DNA of 64,000 bases from Cytobacillus gottheilii (GTDB lineage Bacteria; Bacillota; Bacilli; Bacillales; Cytobacillaceae). This document shows, one piece after another, positions 38,408 to 47,809 of this stretch. Position 1 is the stretch's first letter. The number at the start of each line of letters is the position of its first letter. The stretch spans positions 1,208,975 through 1,272,974 of the forward strand of contig NZ_KV440945.1 in the NCBI RefSeq assembly GCF_001636345.1. Direction: 5' to 3'. Made by a program: the position numbers and the translations under genes. The notes under the pieces were generated by a model. It was not told the origin of the DNA and did no database searches. It saw only the letters and a program-made list of their open reading frames with translations.

Positions 38408-39184
38408 TTGGAACATTTTTTTGGAGAGGAATGGGAAATTGTACCCGCTGGGGGAGCAACTGGCGAAGCTTATTTTGCTCAGTTTGAACAGCAAAGATTA
38501 TTTCTGAAAAGAAATTCTTCCCCCTTTCTCGCTGTATTATCTGCAGAGGGTATTGTCCCTAAGCTCGTTTGGACAAAGAGAATGGAAAACGGTGATGTGG
38601 TAACAGCCCAGCAATGGCTGAATGGCAGAGAGCTGAAAGCAGCGGACATGAATGATGAGCGAGTGGCAAAGCTGTTGAACAAAATCCATTCCTCTAAGCC
38701 GCTGCTTGCTATGCTAATGAGGATCGGGAAACCGCCTTTACAGCCTGAAAGCTTATTAAATATGGTTAATACGCAGTTAGATCCTTCACTTAGGCACCAT
38801 GATCATGTACAAAAGGGCCTTCAATTTTTGCATTCATCCATTGAGCAAATTGATTGTGAAGAGGTAACGGTTTGTCATTGTGATGTCAATCATAACAACT
38901 GGCTGCTGACTGAGGACAACCAGTTGTATCTAATTGATTGGGATGGTGCCATGATTGCAGATCCAGCCATTGATCTTGGCATGCTTCTTTACTGGTATAT
39001 TCCTGAAGACCAGTGGGAAGAATGGGTGCAGCGTTATGGTGTACAATTAACGGATCATTTGCGTCTGCGCATGAAGTGGTATGTCATTGCTCAAACGCTT
39101 CATTTTATACAATGGCACAAAAGTAAGGAACGTTATTCTGAAATGGATAAGTGGATAGAGTTCCTTACTGCTGTTTTAGACTAA
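38408..39184 (+). CDS. ytmP: Aminoglycoside phosphotransferase/choline kinase-like protein YtmP
   Basis: 258 residues. The kinase catalytic loop is VCHCDVNHNNWLL and the metal-binding motif YLIDWDGAMIADPAIDLG. The family phosphorylates small alcohols or sugars; this member's substrate is unknown, and resistance should not be assumed. The start is TTG 38408, about 7 bases after GAAGGTG. Its stop overlaps the stop of ytzH on the opposite strand. It is YtmP by sequence type and by its place next to ytzH and trmB. Confidence 0.85.
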   Translation: MEHFFGEEWEIVPAGGATGEAYFAQFEQQRLFLKRNSSPFLAVLSAEGIVPKLVWTKRMENGDVVTAQQWLNGRELKAADMNDERVAKLLNKIHSSKPLLAMLMRIGKPPLQPESLLNMVNTQLDPSLRHHDHVQKGLQFLHSSIEQIDCEEVTVCHCDVNHNNWLLTEDNQLYLIDWDGAMIADPAIDLGMLLYWYIPEDQWEEWVQRYGVQLTDHLRLRMKWYVIAQTLHFIQWHKSKERYSEMDKWIEFLTAVLD

Positions 39185-39459
39185 GAATATTGATTGATTT
39201 CACTCACCCATTGTGAGAGCTCCTGCTGATTAGATTCAATATGCTGATCTAATTCCGGTGCAGCGATCCCATTTTGGCTATAGCGGTAAATTTCTTCTAA
39301 AACAGGCTGGATATGGCGATCTGAATTGGTTTGAACCATTAAAGATTTGACTAATCGTTCAAGCTGTTCACATTCTGCAACAGAGCCGCAGCAATCATTT
39401 TGATGATTGCTTAAAATATCTTTTAATAATGAAAACTGATCCTGCTGGTTTAATGGCAT
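39181..39459 (-). CDS. ytzH: YtzH-like small protein
   Basis: 92 residues, soluble and helical, starting MPLNQQDQFSLLKDIL. It matches the YtzH family in size and position; function is unknown. The start at 39459 is preferred because AAAGG lies 9 bases upstream; an ATG three codons earlier abuts that site. Two adjacent cysteines occur in NDCCGSVAECE, possibly a metal or redox site. It converges on ytmP with overlapping stops, so any full-length ytmP message with the hairpin at 39534 as its end would be antisense to it. Confidence 0.8.
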   Translation of the reverse strand: MPLNQQDQFSLLKDILSNHQNDCCGSVAECEQLERLVKSLMVQTNSDRHIQPVLEEIYRYSQNGIAAPELDQHIESNQQELSQWVSEINQYS

Positions 39460-39533
39460 AACAGACATCCTTTCTGCTTAAGAATGATTACATTTGCGAA
39501 TAGTTTATTTCTAAGCTCTATAAAGCAGAGAAA

Positions 39534-39564
39534 AAGGGAATCACAACTAGGTTGTGATTCCCTT
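39534..39564. terminator. Strong hairpin between ytzH and trmB
   Basis: AAGGGAATCACAAC / GTTGTGATTCCCTT, a 14-bp perfect stem with 3-base loop. T-rich on the plus side and five T on the minus side, so it can act both ways. It is the first terminator after ytmP on the plus strand. Confidence 0.8.
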
Positions 39565-39667
39565 GTTTATTTATACGTGGCAGAATCTTGAATACACTCT
39601 ATAAGGGTTGCGCTTAAAGGTTCTGCATGATATGTTTTGAAGGATATTATTTTTTAGGAGTGTCAGT

Positions 39668-40306
39668 ATGCGACAAAGAAATAAGCCTTGGGCTAAAGAT
39701 AAATTAAATGAATATCCACAATATGTGATCGCTTCGCCACAAGAACATAAAGGCAATTGGGACACTGTTTTTGATCAGAAGCAGCCTCTGCATATCGAAA
39801 TTGGTACAGGCAAAGGCAGATTTATAACAGGAATGGCAAAGGCAAATCCTCATATAAACTATATAGGCATTGAATTGGCAGAAAGTGTGATTGTAACAGC
39901 ACTGGACCGCATTATTGAGGAAGAAATTCCGAATGTTAAATTAATGAATGTGAACGCAAATGACCTTGAAGAGTTTTTTGCTAAAGGTGATGTTGACCGC
40001 GTATATTTAAACTTCTCAGATCCATGGCCTAAATCACGCCATGCTAAAAGAAGGCTAACTTATAAAAGCTTTTTGCAGATTTATGAAAATATTCTCGTTG
40101 ATCAGGGAGAAATTCATTTCAAGACAGATAACCAAGGGTTATTTGAGTACTCTTTAACAAGCTTTTCAGAATACGGAATGCTGTTAACTTATGTAAGTCT
40201 TGATCTGCATAAAAGCGACTATGAAGGAAATATTATGACAGAATATGAAGAAAAATTTTCAAATAAAGGCAGCAGAATTTATCGCTGTGAGGTTCGCTAT
40301 CAATAA
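39668..40306 (+). CDS. trmB: tRNA (guanine-N7-)-methyltransferase
   Basis: 212 residues. The S-adenosylmethionine motif is [10 protein letters not shown], and [16 protein letters not shown] is the diagnostic catalytic segment of TrmB (YtmQ). It methylates G46 in the variable loop of tRNAs. ATG 39668 has a TTAGGAG site. A terminator with eight T follows immediately. Confidence 0.96.
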   Translation: MRQRNKPWAKDKLNEYPQYVIASPQEHKGNWDTVFDQKQPLHIEIGTGKGRFITGMAKANPHINYIGIELAESVIVTALDRIIEEEIPNVKLMNVNANDLEEFFAKGDVDRVYLNFSDPWPKSRHAKRRLTYKSFLQIYENILVDQGEIHFKTDNQGLFEYSLTSFSEYGMLLTYVSLDLHKSDYEGNIMTEYEEKFSNKGSRIYRCEVRYQ

Positions 40307-40334
40307 GCTTATCCTTTTTGGATAAGTTTTTTTT
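40305..40334 (+). terminator. Terminator of trmB
   Basis: AGCTTATCC / GGATAAGT with a T-loop and eight T; it includes part of the stop codon. Confidence 0.88.
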
Positions 40335-40477
40335 GTCCCGGTTATTTTTGGAGATAAATTGACATTGCCTTGAATAAATCATATTTACGGCGAAAATAAT
40401 GACTTTTAGTACACCTTAATATTAAACGAGTTTTAATTAAAAATTTTTAAATCGATGAAGCTTATAAAATCAACAAA

Positions 40478-40498
40478 CCGCGGCAAATTCAGCCGCGG
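40478..40498 (-). terminator. Terminator of ytzB
   Basis: CCGCGGC / GCCGCGG with a 7-base loop; on the minus strand it is followed by TTTGTTGATTTT. It lies 7 bases past the ytzB stop. Confidence 0.75.
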
Positions 40499-40504
40499 CA
40501 CTCA

Positions 40505-40819
40505 TTATACAAGCTTAAATACTTCTAATATCGTTCCTGTTTTTGCGTCTGCAATAAATTCAAATTGCTCAGTGACATCATCCTGCTGTCTGGAAATACC
40601 GCCCTTATATACATCATAATGAAGCAGTCCTTTTTCATAAGGCTCAGCTTTCATATGTATCCACGAACCGCTGATTGGACCTTCTTCTTTAAACAGCCTT
40701 TTTGCATGATCCAATACTTTATCAGCAGACTGCAATGATTTTTCAGCCAGCAGTTCTTTTGCTGCATAGCCGCTGACAAGGCCGATTCCTAATCCAAGTA
40801 AAAATGATCTCCATTTCAT
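40505..40819 (-). CDS. ytzB: PepSY-domain membrane protein YtzB
   Basis: 104 residues. One N-terminal membrane segment (FLLGLGIGLVSGYAA) is followed by an extracytoplasmic PepSY-type domain with HYDVYKGGISRQQDD and EFIADAKTGTILEVF. PepSY domains are thought to inhibit or bind peptidases. ATG 40819 follows GGAGGTG; a longer frame to 40906 has no site. It is divergent from ytoP, an aminopeptidase gene, as in B. subtilis. Confidence 0.85.
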   Translation of the reverse strand: MKWRSFLLGLGIGLVSGYAAKELLAEKSLQSADKVLDHAKRLFKEEGPISGSWIHMKAEPYEKGLLHYDVYKGGISRQQDDVTEQFEFIADAKTGTILEVFKLV

Positions 40820-40981
40820 GAAAGCACCTCCAAAGATAATTGCTATATTCATCTTATCAAAAAAAGCGAATGATACAAACCTATCAATTGAAAAGGTGGC
40901 AAGCATTGTGAAAGTTCTGTAAAATAGGATTTATACATAATGCATTCTTTTGCAGTGTGCAAAATAAAGGAGCTAATAAAA

Positions 40982-42055
40982 ATGAATGAAAAAACATTGC
41001 AGCTTTTTAAAACATTAACAGAGCTTCCTGGTGCTCCAGGAAATGAGCATGCTGTTCGAAAATTTATGCGTGAGCAGCTGAGCAAAAATAGTGATGAGAT
41101 TGTACAGGATCATTTAGGAAGTATTTTTGGTGTAAAACGCGGAGATGCCAATGGACCAACTGTCATGGTTGCCGGTCATATGGACGAGGTTGGCTTTATG
41201 GTCACTTCCATTACTGAAAATGGAATGCTGCGCTTTCAGACATTAGGCGGCTGGTGGAGCCAAGTATTGCTGGCGCAAAGAGTACAAATCATTACCGATA
41301 ACGGTCCAATTATTGGTGTCATCGGCTCTATTCCGCCTCACCTTCTTGATGAAGCAAAACGCAGCAAGCCAATGGATATTAAAAACATGCTGATTGATAT
41401 CGGTGCGGATGACAAAGCAAATGCCATTGAACTTGGCATCAAGCCAGGGCAGCAAATCGTCCCATTATGTGACTTTACTCCAATGGCAAATGAAAAGAAA
41501 ATTTTAGCCAAAGCATGGGATAATCGCTATGGCTGTGGCTTAGCAGTTGAACTTCTTGAAGAAGTAAAGGATGAAAAGCTTCCAAACATCCTTTATTCAG
41601 GAGCAACTGTTCAAGAAGAGGTTGGCTTAAGAGGTGCACAAACAGCAGCAAATATGATTAAACCAGATATTTTCTTCGCGCTTGATGCAAGTCCAGCCAA
41701 TGATATGTCAGGGAATAAAAATGAGTTTGGCCAGCTTGGCAAAGGGGCATTGCTTCGAATTCTTGACCGTTCAATGGTTACTCACCGCGGAATGCGTGAA
41801 TTCATTTTAGACACAGCAGAAACAAACAACATTCCATACCAGTACTTTGTTTCTCAAGGCGGCACAGATGCAGGACGTGTCCACGTTTCGAATGAAGGAA
41901 TTCCTAGCGGCGTTATTGGAATCTGCTCAAGATACATCCATACACACGCATCCATTGTCCATGTCGATGACTATGCTGCAGCGAAGGAACTGCTTGTAAA
42001 GCTAGTGAAGGCAAGTGACCGTGCGACAGTAGACTCTATTCGTCAAAATAGCTAA
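40982..42055 (+). CDS. ytoP: M42-family aminopeptidase YtoP
   Basis: 357 residues, equal to B. subtilis YtoP. Metal ligands are in [22 protein letters not shown] and [10 protein letters not shown], where the first Glu of the EE pair is the catalytic base. The family forms large tetrahedral assemblies that trim peptides in the cytoplasm, often with glutamyl preference. ATG 40982 follows AAAGGAGC; the longer frame from 40940 lacks a site. A terminator follows. Confidence 0.92.
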   Translation: MNEKTLQLFKTLTELPGAPGNEHAVRKFMREQLSKNSDEIVQDHLGSIFGVKRGDANGPTVMVAGHMDEVGFMVTSITENGMLRFQTLGGWWSQVLLAQRVQIITDNGPIIGVIGSIPPHLLDEAKRSKPMDIKNMLIDIGADDKANAIELGIKPGQQIVPLCDFTPMANEKKILAKAWDNRYGCGLAVELLEEVKDEKLPNILYSGATVQEEVGLRGAQTAANMIKPDIFFALDASPANDMSGNKNEFGQLGKGALLRILDRSMVTHRGMREFILDTAETNNIPYQYFVSQGGTDAGRVHVSNEGIPSGVIGICSRYIHTHASIVHVDDYAAAKELLVKLVKASDRATVDSIRQNS

Positions 42056-42063
42056 AGATTGTT

Positions 42064-42090
42064 GAGGCAGCTTAGGCTGCCTCTTTATTT
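42064..42090 (+). terminator. Terminator of ytoP
   Basis: GAGGCAGC / GCTGCCTC with a 4-base loop and TTTATTTAT tail. Confidence 0.88.
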
Positions 42091-42114
42091 ATACATATTA
42101 AGTGAGGTTTGAAG

Positions 42115-42633
42115 ATGAAAAAAATAATAATCGGCAGCAAAAACCCAGCAAAAATTTTAGCGGCTGAAACTGCTTTTCAAGAATATCCGGCAGAGCTTTT
42201 TTCCATTGATGCTGCTTCAAATGTTAGCGAACAGCCATTTTCTGATGAAGAGACTATTAGCGGTGCAATTAACCGTGCCCGCGATGCTATGCAAAAAGGC
42301 AGCGGAGAGATTGGCATTGGGTTAGAGGGCGGAGTTGTCGAAACAGAATATGGTCTGTATCTCTGCAATTGGGGAGCTCTTTATGAAGAAGGCCAGCCCC
42401 CTATTATTGCAGGAGGAGCAAGGATTCCGCTGTCTGAAGAAATAGCTGTAAAGCTGCGGGCAGGTATGGAACTGGGTCCTGTAATGGATGAGTATGCCCA
42501 AAAGGAAAATGTACGGAAAAAAGATGGAGCTATAGGAATCTTTACTTCAGGCCGCATTTCTCGGATTGATATGTTTACACATATTTGTTGCATGCTGCTT
42601 GGACAATATGAATACAGAAATCGGGCCGATTAG
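42115..42633 (+). CDS. DUF84 (YjjX-like) inosine/xanthosine triphosphatase
   Basis: 172 residues. IIIGSKNPAKILAAETAF at the start and GIGLEGGVVET in the middle are typical of the YjjX/DUF84 family, house-cleaning enzymes that hydrolyse non-canonical purine triphosphates such as ITP and XTP. ATG 42115 lies 8 bases after GTGAGG; the in-frame TTG at 42109 is too close. It stands alone between ytoP and the convergent ytoQ. Activity is inferred from the family only. Confidence 0.8.
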   Translation: MKKIIIGSKNPAKILAAETAFQEYPAELFSIDAASNVSEQPFSDEETISGAINRARDAMQKGSGEIGIGLEGGVVETEYGLYLCNWGALYEEGQPPIIAGGARIPLSEEIAVKLRAGMELGPVMDEYAQKENVRKKDGAIGIFTSGRISRIDMFTHICCMLLGQYEYRNRAD

Positions 42634-42650
42634 CTAAAAGAGCAGAAAGA

Positions 42651-42675
42651 AATCCGCAAGTAAATCTTGCGGATT
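42651..42675. terminator. Bidirectional hairpin between DUF84 gene and ytoQ
   Basis: AATCCGCAAG / CTTGCGGATT with a 5-base loop between converging genes. T-runs are short on both sides. Confidence 0.75.
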
Positions 42676-42680
42676 CTATA

Positions 42681-43124
42681 TTAGTTAGAAAATACGTACT
42701 GAACTACTTGAAGAGCTTGATCTACATGCTCTACCGTAACATGTGCTTTTTGGGATAATTCCTTAAGCGGATGATGCAATGATTCTGGGCGAATCAGAAT
42801 GAGCGGCTTTCCAAGTGAAACGGCAGCGCTGGCATCCATAGCCGTATTCCATTGCTTATATTTTTCGCCAAACAAAGCAATTACCAGGTCGCTTTTTTGT
42901 AATAACAGCTCTGTGCGCAAGTTGTTTATGCTTGATGCGGCTTCATCACGAAGAATGTCATTTGGCTGAGTGCCCAGAATTTCCTCTCCAATATAATCAG
43001 AGCGGTCATGGTCTTCCATAGGTCCATAAAATGTAACTGGAAGCTCTAATGCCTCCGCTTTTTCTTTGATCTCTTTTCTCCAGTCAGAATGAATTTCCCC
43101 TGCTAAGTAAATTGAAAGCTTCAT
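42681..43124 (-). CDS. ytoQ: YtoQ-family protein
   Basis: 147 residues beginning MKLSIYLAGEIHSDWR, matching the YtoQ family. The fold resembles nucleoside 2-deoxyribosyltransferases (LAGEIHSDWR, then KSDLVIALFGEKYKQWNTAMD, SLGKPLILI), so a nucleoside or nucleotide N-glycosidase role is possible, but the function is not established. The start follows AAAGGAGG. It is monocistronic and converges with the DUF84 nucleotide phosphatase gene. Confidence 0.85.
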   Translation of the reverse strand: MKLSIYLAGEIHSDWRKEIKEKAEALELPVTFYGPMEDHDRSDYIGEEILGTQPNDILRDEAASSINNLRTELLLQKSDLVIALFGEKYKQWNTAMDASAAVSLGKPLILIRPESLHHPLKELSQKAHVTVEHVDQALQVVQYVFSN

Positions 43125-43274
43125 GGGATCTACCTCCTTTGTAACATCTTACCACTTTTTCCTTCGGCAGCCGATATATTCGCTCTCCAATTTTCTTTAA
43201 AGGGTTGTCAGACGAATATTGGAAAATGTATGATAGAATAGGACAATTGAAATGTTGACAGGGAGGAAAAAAGT

Positions 43275-43781
43275 ATGAGGAAGATTTCGGTCGGTTCCTT
43301 GCTCTTACTTCTCAGTATCCTATTCATAAGCGGCTGTTCCGCTTCTTTAAATGAAGAAAAAAGTACGATTACTGAGGCAGTTAAGGACGCCTTTCAAACA
43401 TCACCAGAAAATACAAACAATGAAAATGAAGATATTGCATTTTACTTGCCTCAAGGCTATGAAATCGAAGAAGAAACTGATAACAATGTCATTTTAAACA
43501 ATGGAAATAAAACGTATATTCTTTTTTACAATCAAAACGAAGCATCTGACAGTAAAGTTGTATATGATTCAACAATTAACCAAGGTGACTATGAAGTCAA
43601 TGAAACGTTTGAAAAAGAAGACGGCTTTGGTTTCTTACTAATTAAAGAAGCTGAAGAGAAACTAAATGAAATGACGGTAGGAATCGGCGGTGTAAAGCTT
43701 ACTACCCAAGCAAAAACAAGTGAACTGTCTGAAACGGCTTCTTCGATGATGGAAATTGCACAATCCGTTGCAGTGAAATAA
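43275..43781 (+). CDS. Putative lipoprotein
   Basis: 168 residues. A type II signal peptide (hydrophobic LLLLLSILF) ends with lipobox ISGC, giving a lipidated Cys21 and an outer-face membrane anchor. The mature part is acidic and polar (SENTNNENEDIAFYLP-like linker, then YEIEEETDNNVILNNGNKT) and predicted mostly strands. I do not recognise the family. ATG 43275 follows AGGGAGG. It is monocistronic with a strong terminator and lies next to a chemoreceptor gene on the other strand. Confidence 0.75.
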   Translation: MRKISVGSLLLLLSILFISGCSASLNEEKSTITEAVKDAFQTSPENTNNENEDIAFYLPQGYEIEEETDNNVILNNGNKTYILFYNQNEASDSKVVYDSTINQGDYEVNETFEKEDGFGFLLIKEAEEKLNEMTVGIGGVKLTTQAKTSELSETASSMMEIAQSVAVK

Positions 43782-43793
43782 AAGGTGTTTCTG

Positions 43794-43837
43794 AAACACC
43801 CTTATGTCCAGTTTGAATGGCATAAGGGTGTTTTTTT
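43794..43837 (+). terminator. Terminator of lipoprotein gene, overlapped by a second hairpin
   Basis: AAACACCCTTATG / CATAAGGGTGTTT followed by seven T. The left arm also pairs with GGTGTTT at 43784-43790 to make a competing short hairpin (43784-43800). Confidence 0.88.
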
Positions 43838-43959
43838 AGATAGTGTTGGAGTTATTACGCCCGAAGTCGAGCGTAGTGGCTGAGTTGGGTAGTGAAAAAA
43901 GAGTTTTAACAACCGAATTCAGGAGAAATGGCGCAGCTCGGTAGTTAAAACACAATCAT

Positions 43960-44002
43960 AAAAAAATCCCCCAAAATACGCTAAAACTATATTTTGAGAG
44001 AT
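43960..44002 (-). terminator. Terminator of chemoreceptor gene
   Basis: On the minus strand, TCTCAAAATA pairs with TATTTTGGGGGA (wobbles), followed by TTTTTTT, 13 bases past the stop. Confidence 0.65.
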
Positions 44003-44015
44003 CAATTACAAATCG

Positions 44016-46094
44016 CTATTTTTTTATTCTCCACTTCACATTCATTTTTAATTTCGGAAATTTTAGTCTAACTCCACGTTTTTTCTTTTCTTTTTTACCG
44101 GCCTCTTCCACAGCTGACTCCTCTAAACTAAATAAACTAACTTCCTGCTGGAGATCGCTGGCGATTTGGCTAAGTTCAACTGCAGCAAGGTTAACTTTTG
44201 AAATGGCATCAAGTTGGGTTTCGCTTGAGGCAGCAACTTCTTCAGCTGTTGCAGCTGATGTGTGTGATACTAGGAAAACTCCCTCTATCCGGTTGGTTAA
44301 AAGGTGGTTGGAATTTTGTACTTCCTTAACGGCTGATTCAATCGTCTTGGTTTTCCCGCTTATCGAGTGAACATGCAAAACGATGGATTCAAATGCCGTT
44401 TTGGTTGATTGAACTGCTTCTCCTTGCCGTGTCTTATAATCATTAAATTTTTCAGACTCCTGCAGCAGCTGATCCATTTTTTGATTCATGGAAATAATGA
44501 GCTGATGAATCGTTTGTGCCTCTGTTTTAGAGCGTTCAGCCAGTTTTTTTACTTCAGCAGCAACCACCGCAAACCCTTTACCTGAATCACCTGCCCTGGC
44601 AGCCTCAATGGCAGCATTTAATGCTAATAGGTTTGTGCTTTCTGCAATATCCTGAATCGTATCCACAATGGATGTAATATTAGATGTGTGTGCAGATGCT
44701 TCGCCCACTTTTTCAATTAAATGATTAGATAAAAGAAGAAATTGATCAGAAACCTCCTGTAAGTCTCTTGCCGTATGAAGTCCTTGCTGGCCTTGTTTTT
44801 CAGTTAAATCAGCATCTGCTGAAATCTCGGAGCTTAATTTCTCAGTTCGTTTGATCGCGGACGAAACCCGTTCAATTTCTGCTCTGCTGTCCTCCAGCTG
44901 CACGGATTGCTCCTCAGCTCCAATTGCAATTTGTTTAATCGCGCTATCAACCTCATTTGCCTGTGCTGTCGTTTCCTCTGAAATGGCTGCTAGATGCTGG
45001 GAAGACGCCTGTAGCTGTGTAGAGGAATCAAGAATCTGAAAAAAGGATTTTTGCACCTTTTCTGCCATGCCATTAAAGGTTTGAGCGAGCAGGCTTAATT
45101 CATCGCTGCCCTTAAATGGAACCCGATAGGCTAAGTTCCCGTTTCCGATTTTTTCTGCTCCTGCCTTCAAGGAAGAAATAGAACTGGTGATATTGCGCAT
45201 CAAATAGATTCCAATTAGGCTTAATACGAGAACAAGGACAAAGCTTATTCCGTAAATGATCCAGTTAATCAGTTCATTTTGTTTATTGATGTCACTAACT
45301 AGAGTCTGCTGATTGGACAGGACTGCTTGTTCGGCTTCAGCAATCGCTTGTTCAATTGCATTTGCTTGTCCATCGAATTGTGCAATAAATTCCCCCGTTT
45401 GCTGGTAGGAACTGTGTATGGTAGTTAGGGCATTTTGATAATCCGATAATCTTCTTGTTAAATAATCTTTTGAGCTTGCTTCAATATCCTCATCACGATC
45501 AATAATAGACTGCAGATTACTGCCAGTTTCTGAAAATGATTGGAATGAATCTTCCTCTCTTGCAGCTAAATATTGCTTTTCGTACATTCTCATTTGCAGC
45601 AGCTGTTCATCAATTACAGGGTTATTCATGAATTGTGTCAGGGATGTGATTTGTTTGGCATTGCTTTCAATTTGACCTTTTAACCCATGCTGATTATTGT
45701 AGCCAATTTGCTCATACATGCCTGATAATTCAGTGAAGAGTTTCATATATGTATCAGATATAAGGGCAACAGAATCGAACTGTTCTTTAATTTCTTTGTT
45801 ATCCTGCAGCTTTCCAAGTCTTTCTGCTTCGGCTTTCACTCGAACGATCGTCTGTGCTACTAAGTCAACACTGCTTTGGTCTGGTGCCCGTAAAAATTGC
45901 TGTTCATATTTTCTGGTCATGGCCATATTGTACTTGATTTCCTTACTGCTGCTGACTGTTTCTTGAAGTAATTGTTCCTGATCTCTGCTGCTTTCTTGAA
46001 CCGTGTTTAAAAGAATAATAAATGCTAATAGAAGAACGAGCCCTCCAATGGTCATATACAGAAGAAAACTTAATTTAGCTCGTATGGTCTTCAT
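44016..46094 (-). CDS. Methyl-accepting chemotaxis protein
   Basis: 692 residues. Membrane segment 1 (about 10-30), a long helical extracytoplasmic sensor (30-275) rich in QQFLRAP and [19 protein letters not shown] helices resembling double helical-bundle (HBM) sensors, membrane segment 2 (about 277-300), a HAMP domain (301-356) and a signalling domain. The hairpin tip reads [20 protein letters not shown] (about 490-510). A basic tail ([17 protein letters not shown]) ends the protein. It would steer the CheA kinase from the membrane; the ligand is unknown. ATG 46094 follows AAGGGGGG. It is an insertion relative to the usual Bacillus order here. Confidence 0.92.
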   Translation of the reverse strand: MKTIRAKLSFLLYMTIGGLVLLLAFIILLNTVQESSRDQEQLLQETVSSSKEIKYNMAMTRKYEQQFLRAPDQSSVDLVAQTIVRVKAEAERLGKLQDNKEIKEQFDSVALISDTYMKLFTELSGMYEQIGYNNQHGLKGQIESNAKQITSLTQFMNNPVIDEQLLQMRMYEKQYLAAREEDSFQSFSETGSNLQSIIDRDEDIEASSKDYLTRRLSDYQNALTTIHSSYQQTGEFIAQFDGQANAIEQAIAEAEQAVLSNQQTLVSDINKQNELINWIIYGISFVLVLVLSLIGIYLMRNITSSISSLKAGAEKIGNGNLAYRVPFKGSDELSLLAQTFNGMAEKVQKSFFQILDSSTQLQASSQHLAAISEETTAQANEVDSAIKQIAIGAEEQSVQLEDSRAEIERVSSAIKRTEKLSSEISADADLTEKQGQQGLHTARDLQEVSDQFLLLSNHLIEKVGEASAHTSNITSIVDTIQDIAESTNLLALNAAIEAARAGDSGKGFAVVAAEVKKLAERSKTEAQTIHQLIISMNQKMDQLLQESEKFNDYKTRQGEAVQSTKTAFESIVLHVHSISGKTKTIESAVKEVQNSNHLLTNRIEGVFLVSHTSAATAEEVAASSETQLDAISKVNLAAVELSQIASDLQQEVSLFSLEESAVEEAGKKEKKKRGVRLKFPKLKMNVKWRIKK

Positions 46095-46412
46095 GAAATC
46101 CCCCCTTAAAATTGTCTGGCTGTAAAACCTAAGTTTCAGGTTAGAACTTAATAATCTAAAAATATAAATAATTTGAATTTTTATTTAATTATAGTGCTTA
46201 GATCCTGGGAAAACAATACAATTACACATAAATTATCCTAGATAAATTCTATTTTTCTTCATAATTCGACTGGGTTTCCAGAAAAAAATAGGTAATTTAT
46301 ACTAAAAGGTGAGCATAATAATACCTTCAGCTCTTCTGTTTGCATTTTATTGGACTGTTAAGGGGAAGATTGATATGATCCTATTAGGTTTAACGTACAG
46401 GAGGAGAAGACA
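46095..46412. other. Divergent promoter region between chemoreceptor and ytpP
   Basis: AT-rich. A forward promoter for ytpP is likely at 46350-46379. No sigma-D promoter was found for the chemoreceptor on the minus strand. Confidence 0.5.
46350..46379 (+). promoter_or_regulatory. Predicted promoter of ytpP
   Basis: TTGGAC, 18-base spacer, TATGAT (46374-46379), with TGA before the -10 box giving an extended -10 (TGATATGAT). Confidence 0.5.
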
Positions 46413-46730
46413 GTGAAAAAACTTGAGTCTATGGAACAGTTTGAAGAGTTAAAAGCAAAGGGCAAGCATATTTTTCTATTTTCAGCTGACTGGTGCGGCG
46501 ATTGCCGATTTATAGATCCATTTATGCCTGAAGTTGAAGAAAAGTATGCTGATTATACATTTGTCTACGTAGATCGTGATCAATTTATCGATTTATGTGT
46601 GCAGCTAGATGTTTATGGGATTCCAAGCTTTATTGGTTTTGAGGATGGAAATGAGCTTGGCCGATTTGTCAGCAAAGATCGGAAGACTCAAGAGGAAATT
46701 GAGAAATTTATTGAGTCTTTAAGTAAATAA
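46413..46730 (+). CDS. ytpP: Thioredoxin-like protein YtpP
   Basis: 105 residues, a single thioredoxin fold with active site WCGDC (Cys28 and Cys31) and the cis-proline in [10 protein letters not shown]. It likely reduces disulfides or mixed thiols in the cytoplasm. The start is GTG 46413 after GGAGGAG. It precedes ytpQ as in B. subtilis but is separated from it by a terminator. Confidence 0.9.
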   Translation: MKKLESMEQFEELKAKGKHIFLFSADWCGDCRFIDPFMPEVEEKYADYTFVYVDRDQFIDLCVQLDVYGIPSFIGFEDGNELGRFVSKDRKTQEEIEKFIESLSK

Positions 46731-46740
46731 GATATTTCAC

Positions 46741-46771
46741 CCTCCACCATGCTATGGATGGAGGTTTTTTT
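46741..46771 (+). terminator. Terminator of ytpP
   Basis: CCTCCA / TGGAGG stem extended by CC/GG around a mismatch, followed by seven T. Confidence 0.85.
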
Positions 46772-46813
46772 CTAAAGTATAGGTCAATACATACTCCAGT
46801 AGGAGGGAAACAG

Positions 46814-47617
46814 ATGAAAATGGATAGCAAGAAAATGAAAAAGGCATTACAGGATCGATTAGAAAAGGACAATCGCGAGTTTAGCTTTGATCGTGAAAAA
46901 GATCAGCTTCGTGTTGTCAATAAAGAAACGGGTAAAGGGATTACGATCTCACTGCCGGGTATCATTGCTAAGTGGCAGGAACAAAAGGAAAAAGCCATTG
47001 ATGAAGTTGTTTATTATGTGGAAGAAGGACTTGAGGCGATGACAGGAGAGCCGGTTTTATCAGGTCATGAGCGCAATATTTTTCCAGTCATACGCTCTAC
47101 TTCCTTTCCATCAGAATCAAAAGAAGGCGTTCCCTTTTTAACAGATGAACATACGGCTGAGACAAGGATTTATTATGCTTTAGACCTGGGCAACACATAT
47201 CGGCTGATTGATGAAGAGCTGCTGTCAAAAGAAGGCTGGGATCGGGGAAGAATAAAGGAAACTGCTCTATTCAATGTCCGGTCACTTTCAGTAAATGCTA
47301 AAAAGGATCAAGTGGCAGGCAATGATTTTTATTTCCTAAATAGCAATGATGGATATGATGCCAGCAGGATCTTAAATGAATCGTTTCTGAGAGAAATGGA
47401 AGAGAAGGTCGATGGGAAAATGGCTATTGCTGTTCCCCATCAGGATGTCCTAATCATTTGTGATATTAAAAATGATACAGGTTATGACGTCCTTGCACAG
47501 ATGACTATGAGCTTCTTTGCGAGCGGCCGTGTGCCAATCACCGCCCTATCATTTCTATATGAAGATGGTGAGCTTGAACCAATTTTTATTTTAGGAAAAA
47601 ATCGCGCAAAAAAGTAA
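46814..47617 (+). CDS. ytpQ: DUF1444 protein YtpQ
   Basis: 267 residues, matching YtpQ in length and order after ytpP. Function unknown. The protein is soluble, with a conserved-looking N-terminal part ([20 protein letters not shown]) and C-terminal [22 protein letters not shown] 46814 follows TAGGAGG; the longer frame from 46754 runs through the ytpP terminator and was rejected. In B. subtilis ytpR would follow; here there is a terminator and then sftA. Confidence 0.88.
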   Translation: MKMDSKKMKKALQDRLEKDNREFSFDREKDQLRVVNKETGKGITISLPGIIAKWQEQKEKAIDEVVYYVEEGLEAMTGEPVLSGHERNIFPVIRSTSFPSESKEGVPFLTDEHTAETRIYYALDLGNTYRLIDEELLSKEGWDRGRIKETALFNVRSLSVNAKKDQVAGNDFYFLNSNDGYDASRILNESFLREMEEKVDGKMAIAVPHQDVLIICDIKNDTGYDVLAQMTMSFFASGRVPITALSFLYEDGELEPIFILGKNRAKK

Positions 47618-47626
47618 AAGAATTTC

Positions 47627-47661
47627 TAGGCTGTCCTCTTTCTGATGACAGCCTATTTTTT
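47627..47661 (+). terminator. Terminator of ytpQ
   Basis: TAGGCTGTC / GACAGCCTA with an 11-base loop and six T. Confidence 0.88.
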
Positions 47662-47809
47662 GGCATATTTTGTCTGAGTTAGATGATACAAATTAGACTT
47701 TTTGCATATCGGTAGACCTCATAAAGACCCAATATCGATTTTTATCCCCACTTCCTCCAAAATACTGCTAAAATAAGAAGGATAGACTTGCAGAAAGAGA
47801 TGGTTACAT

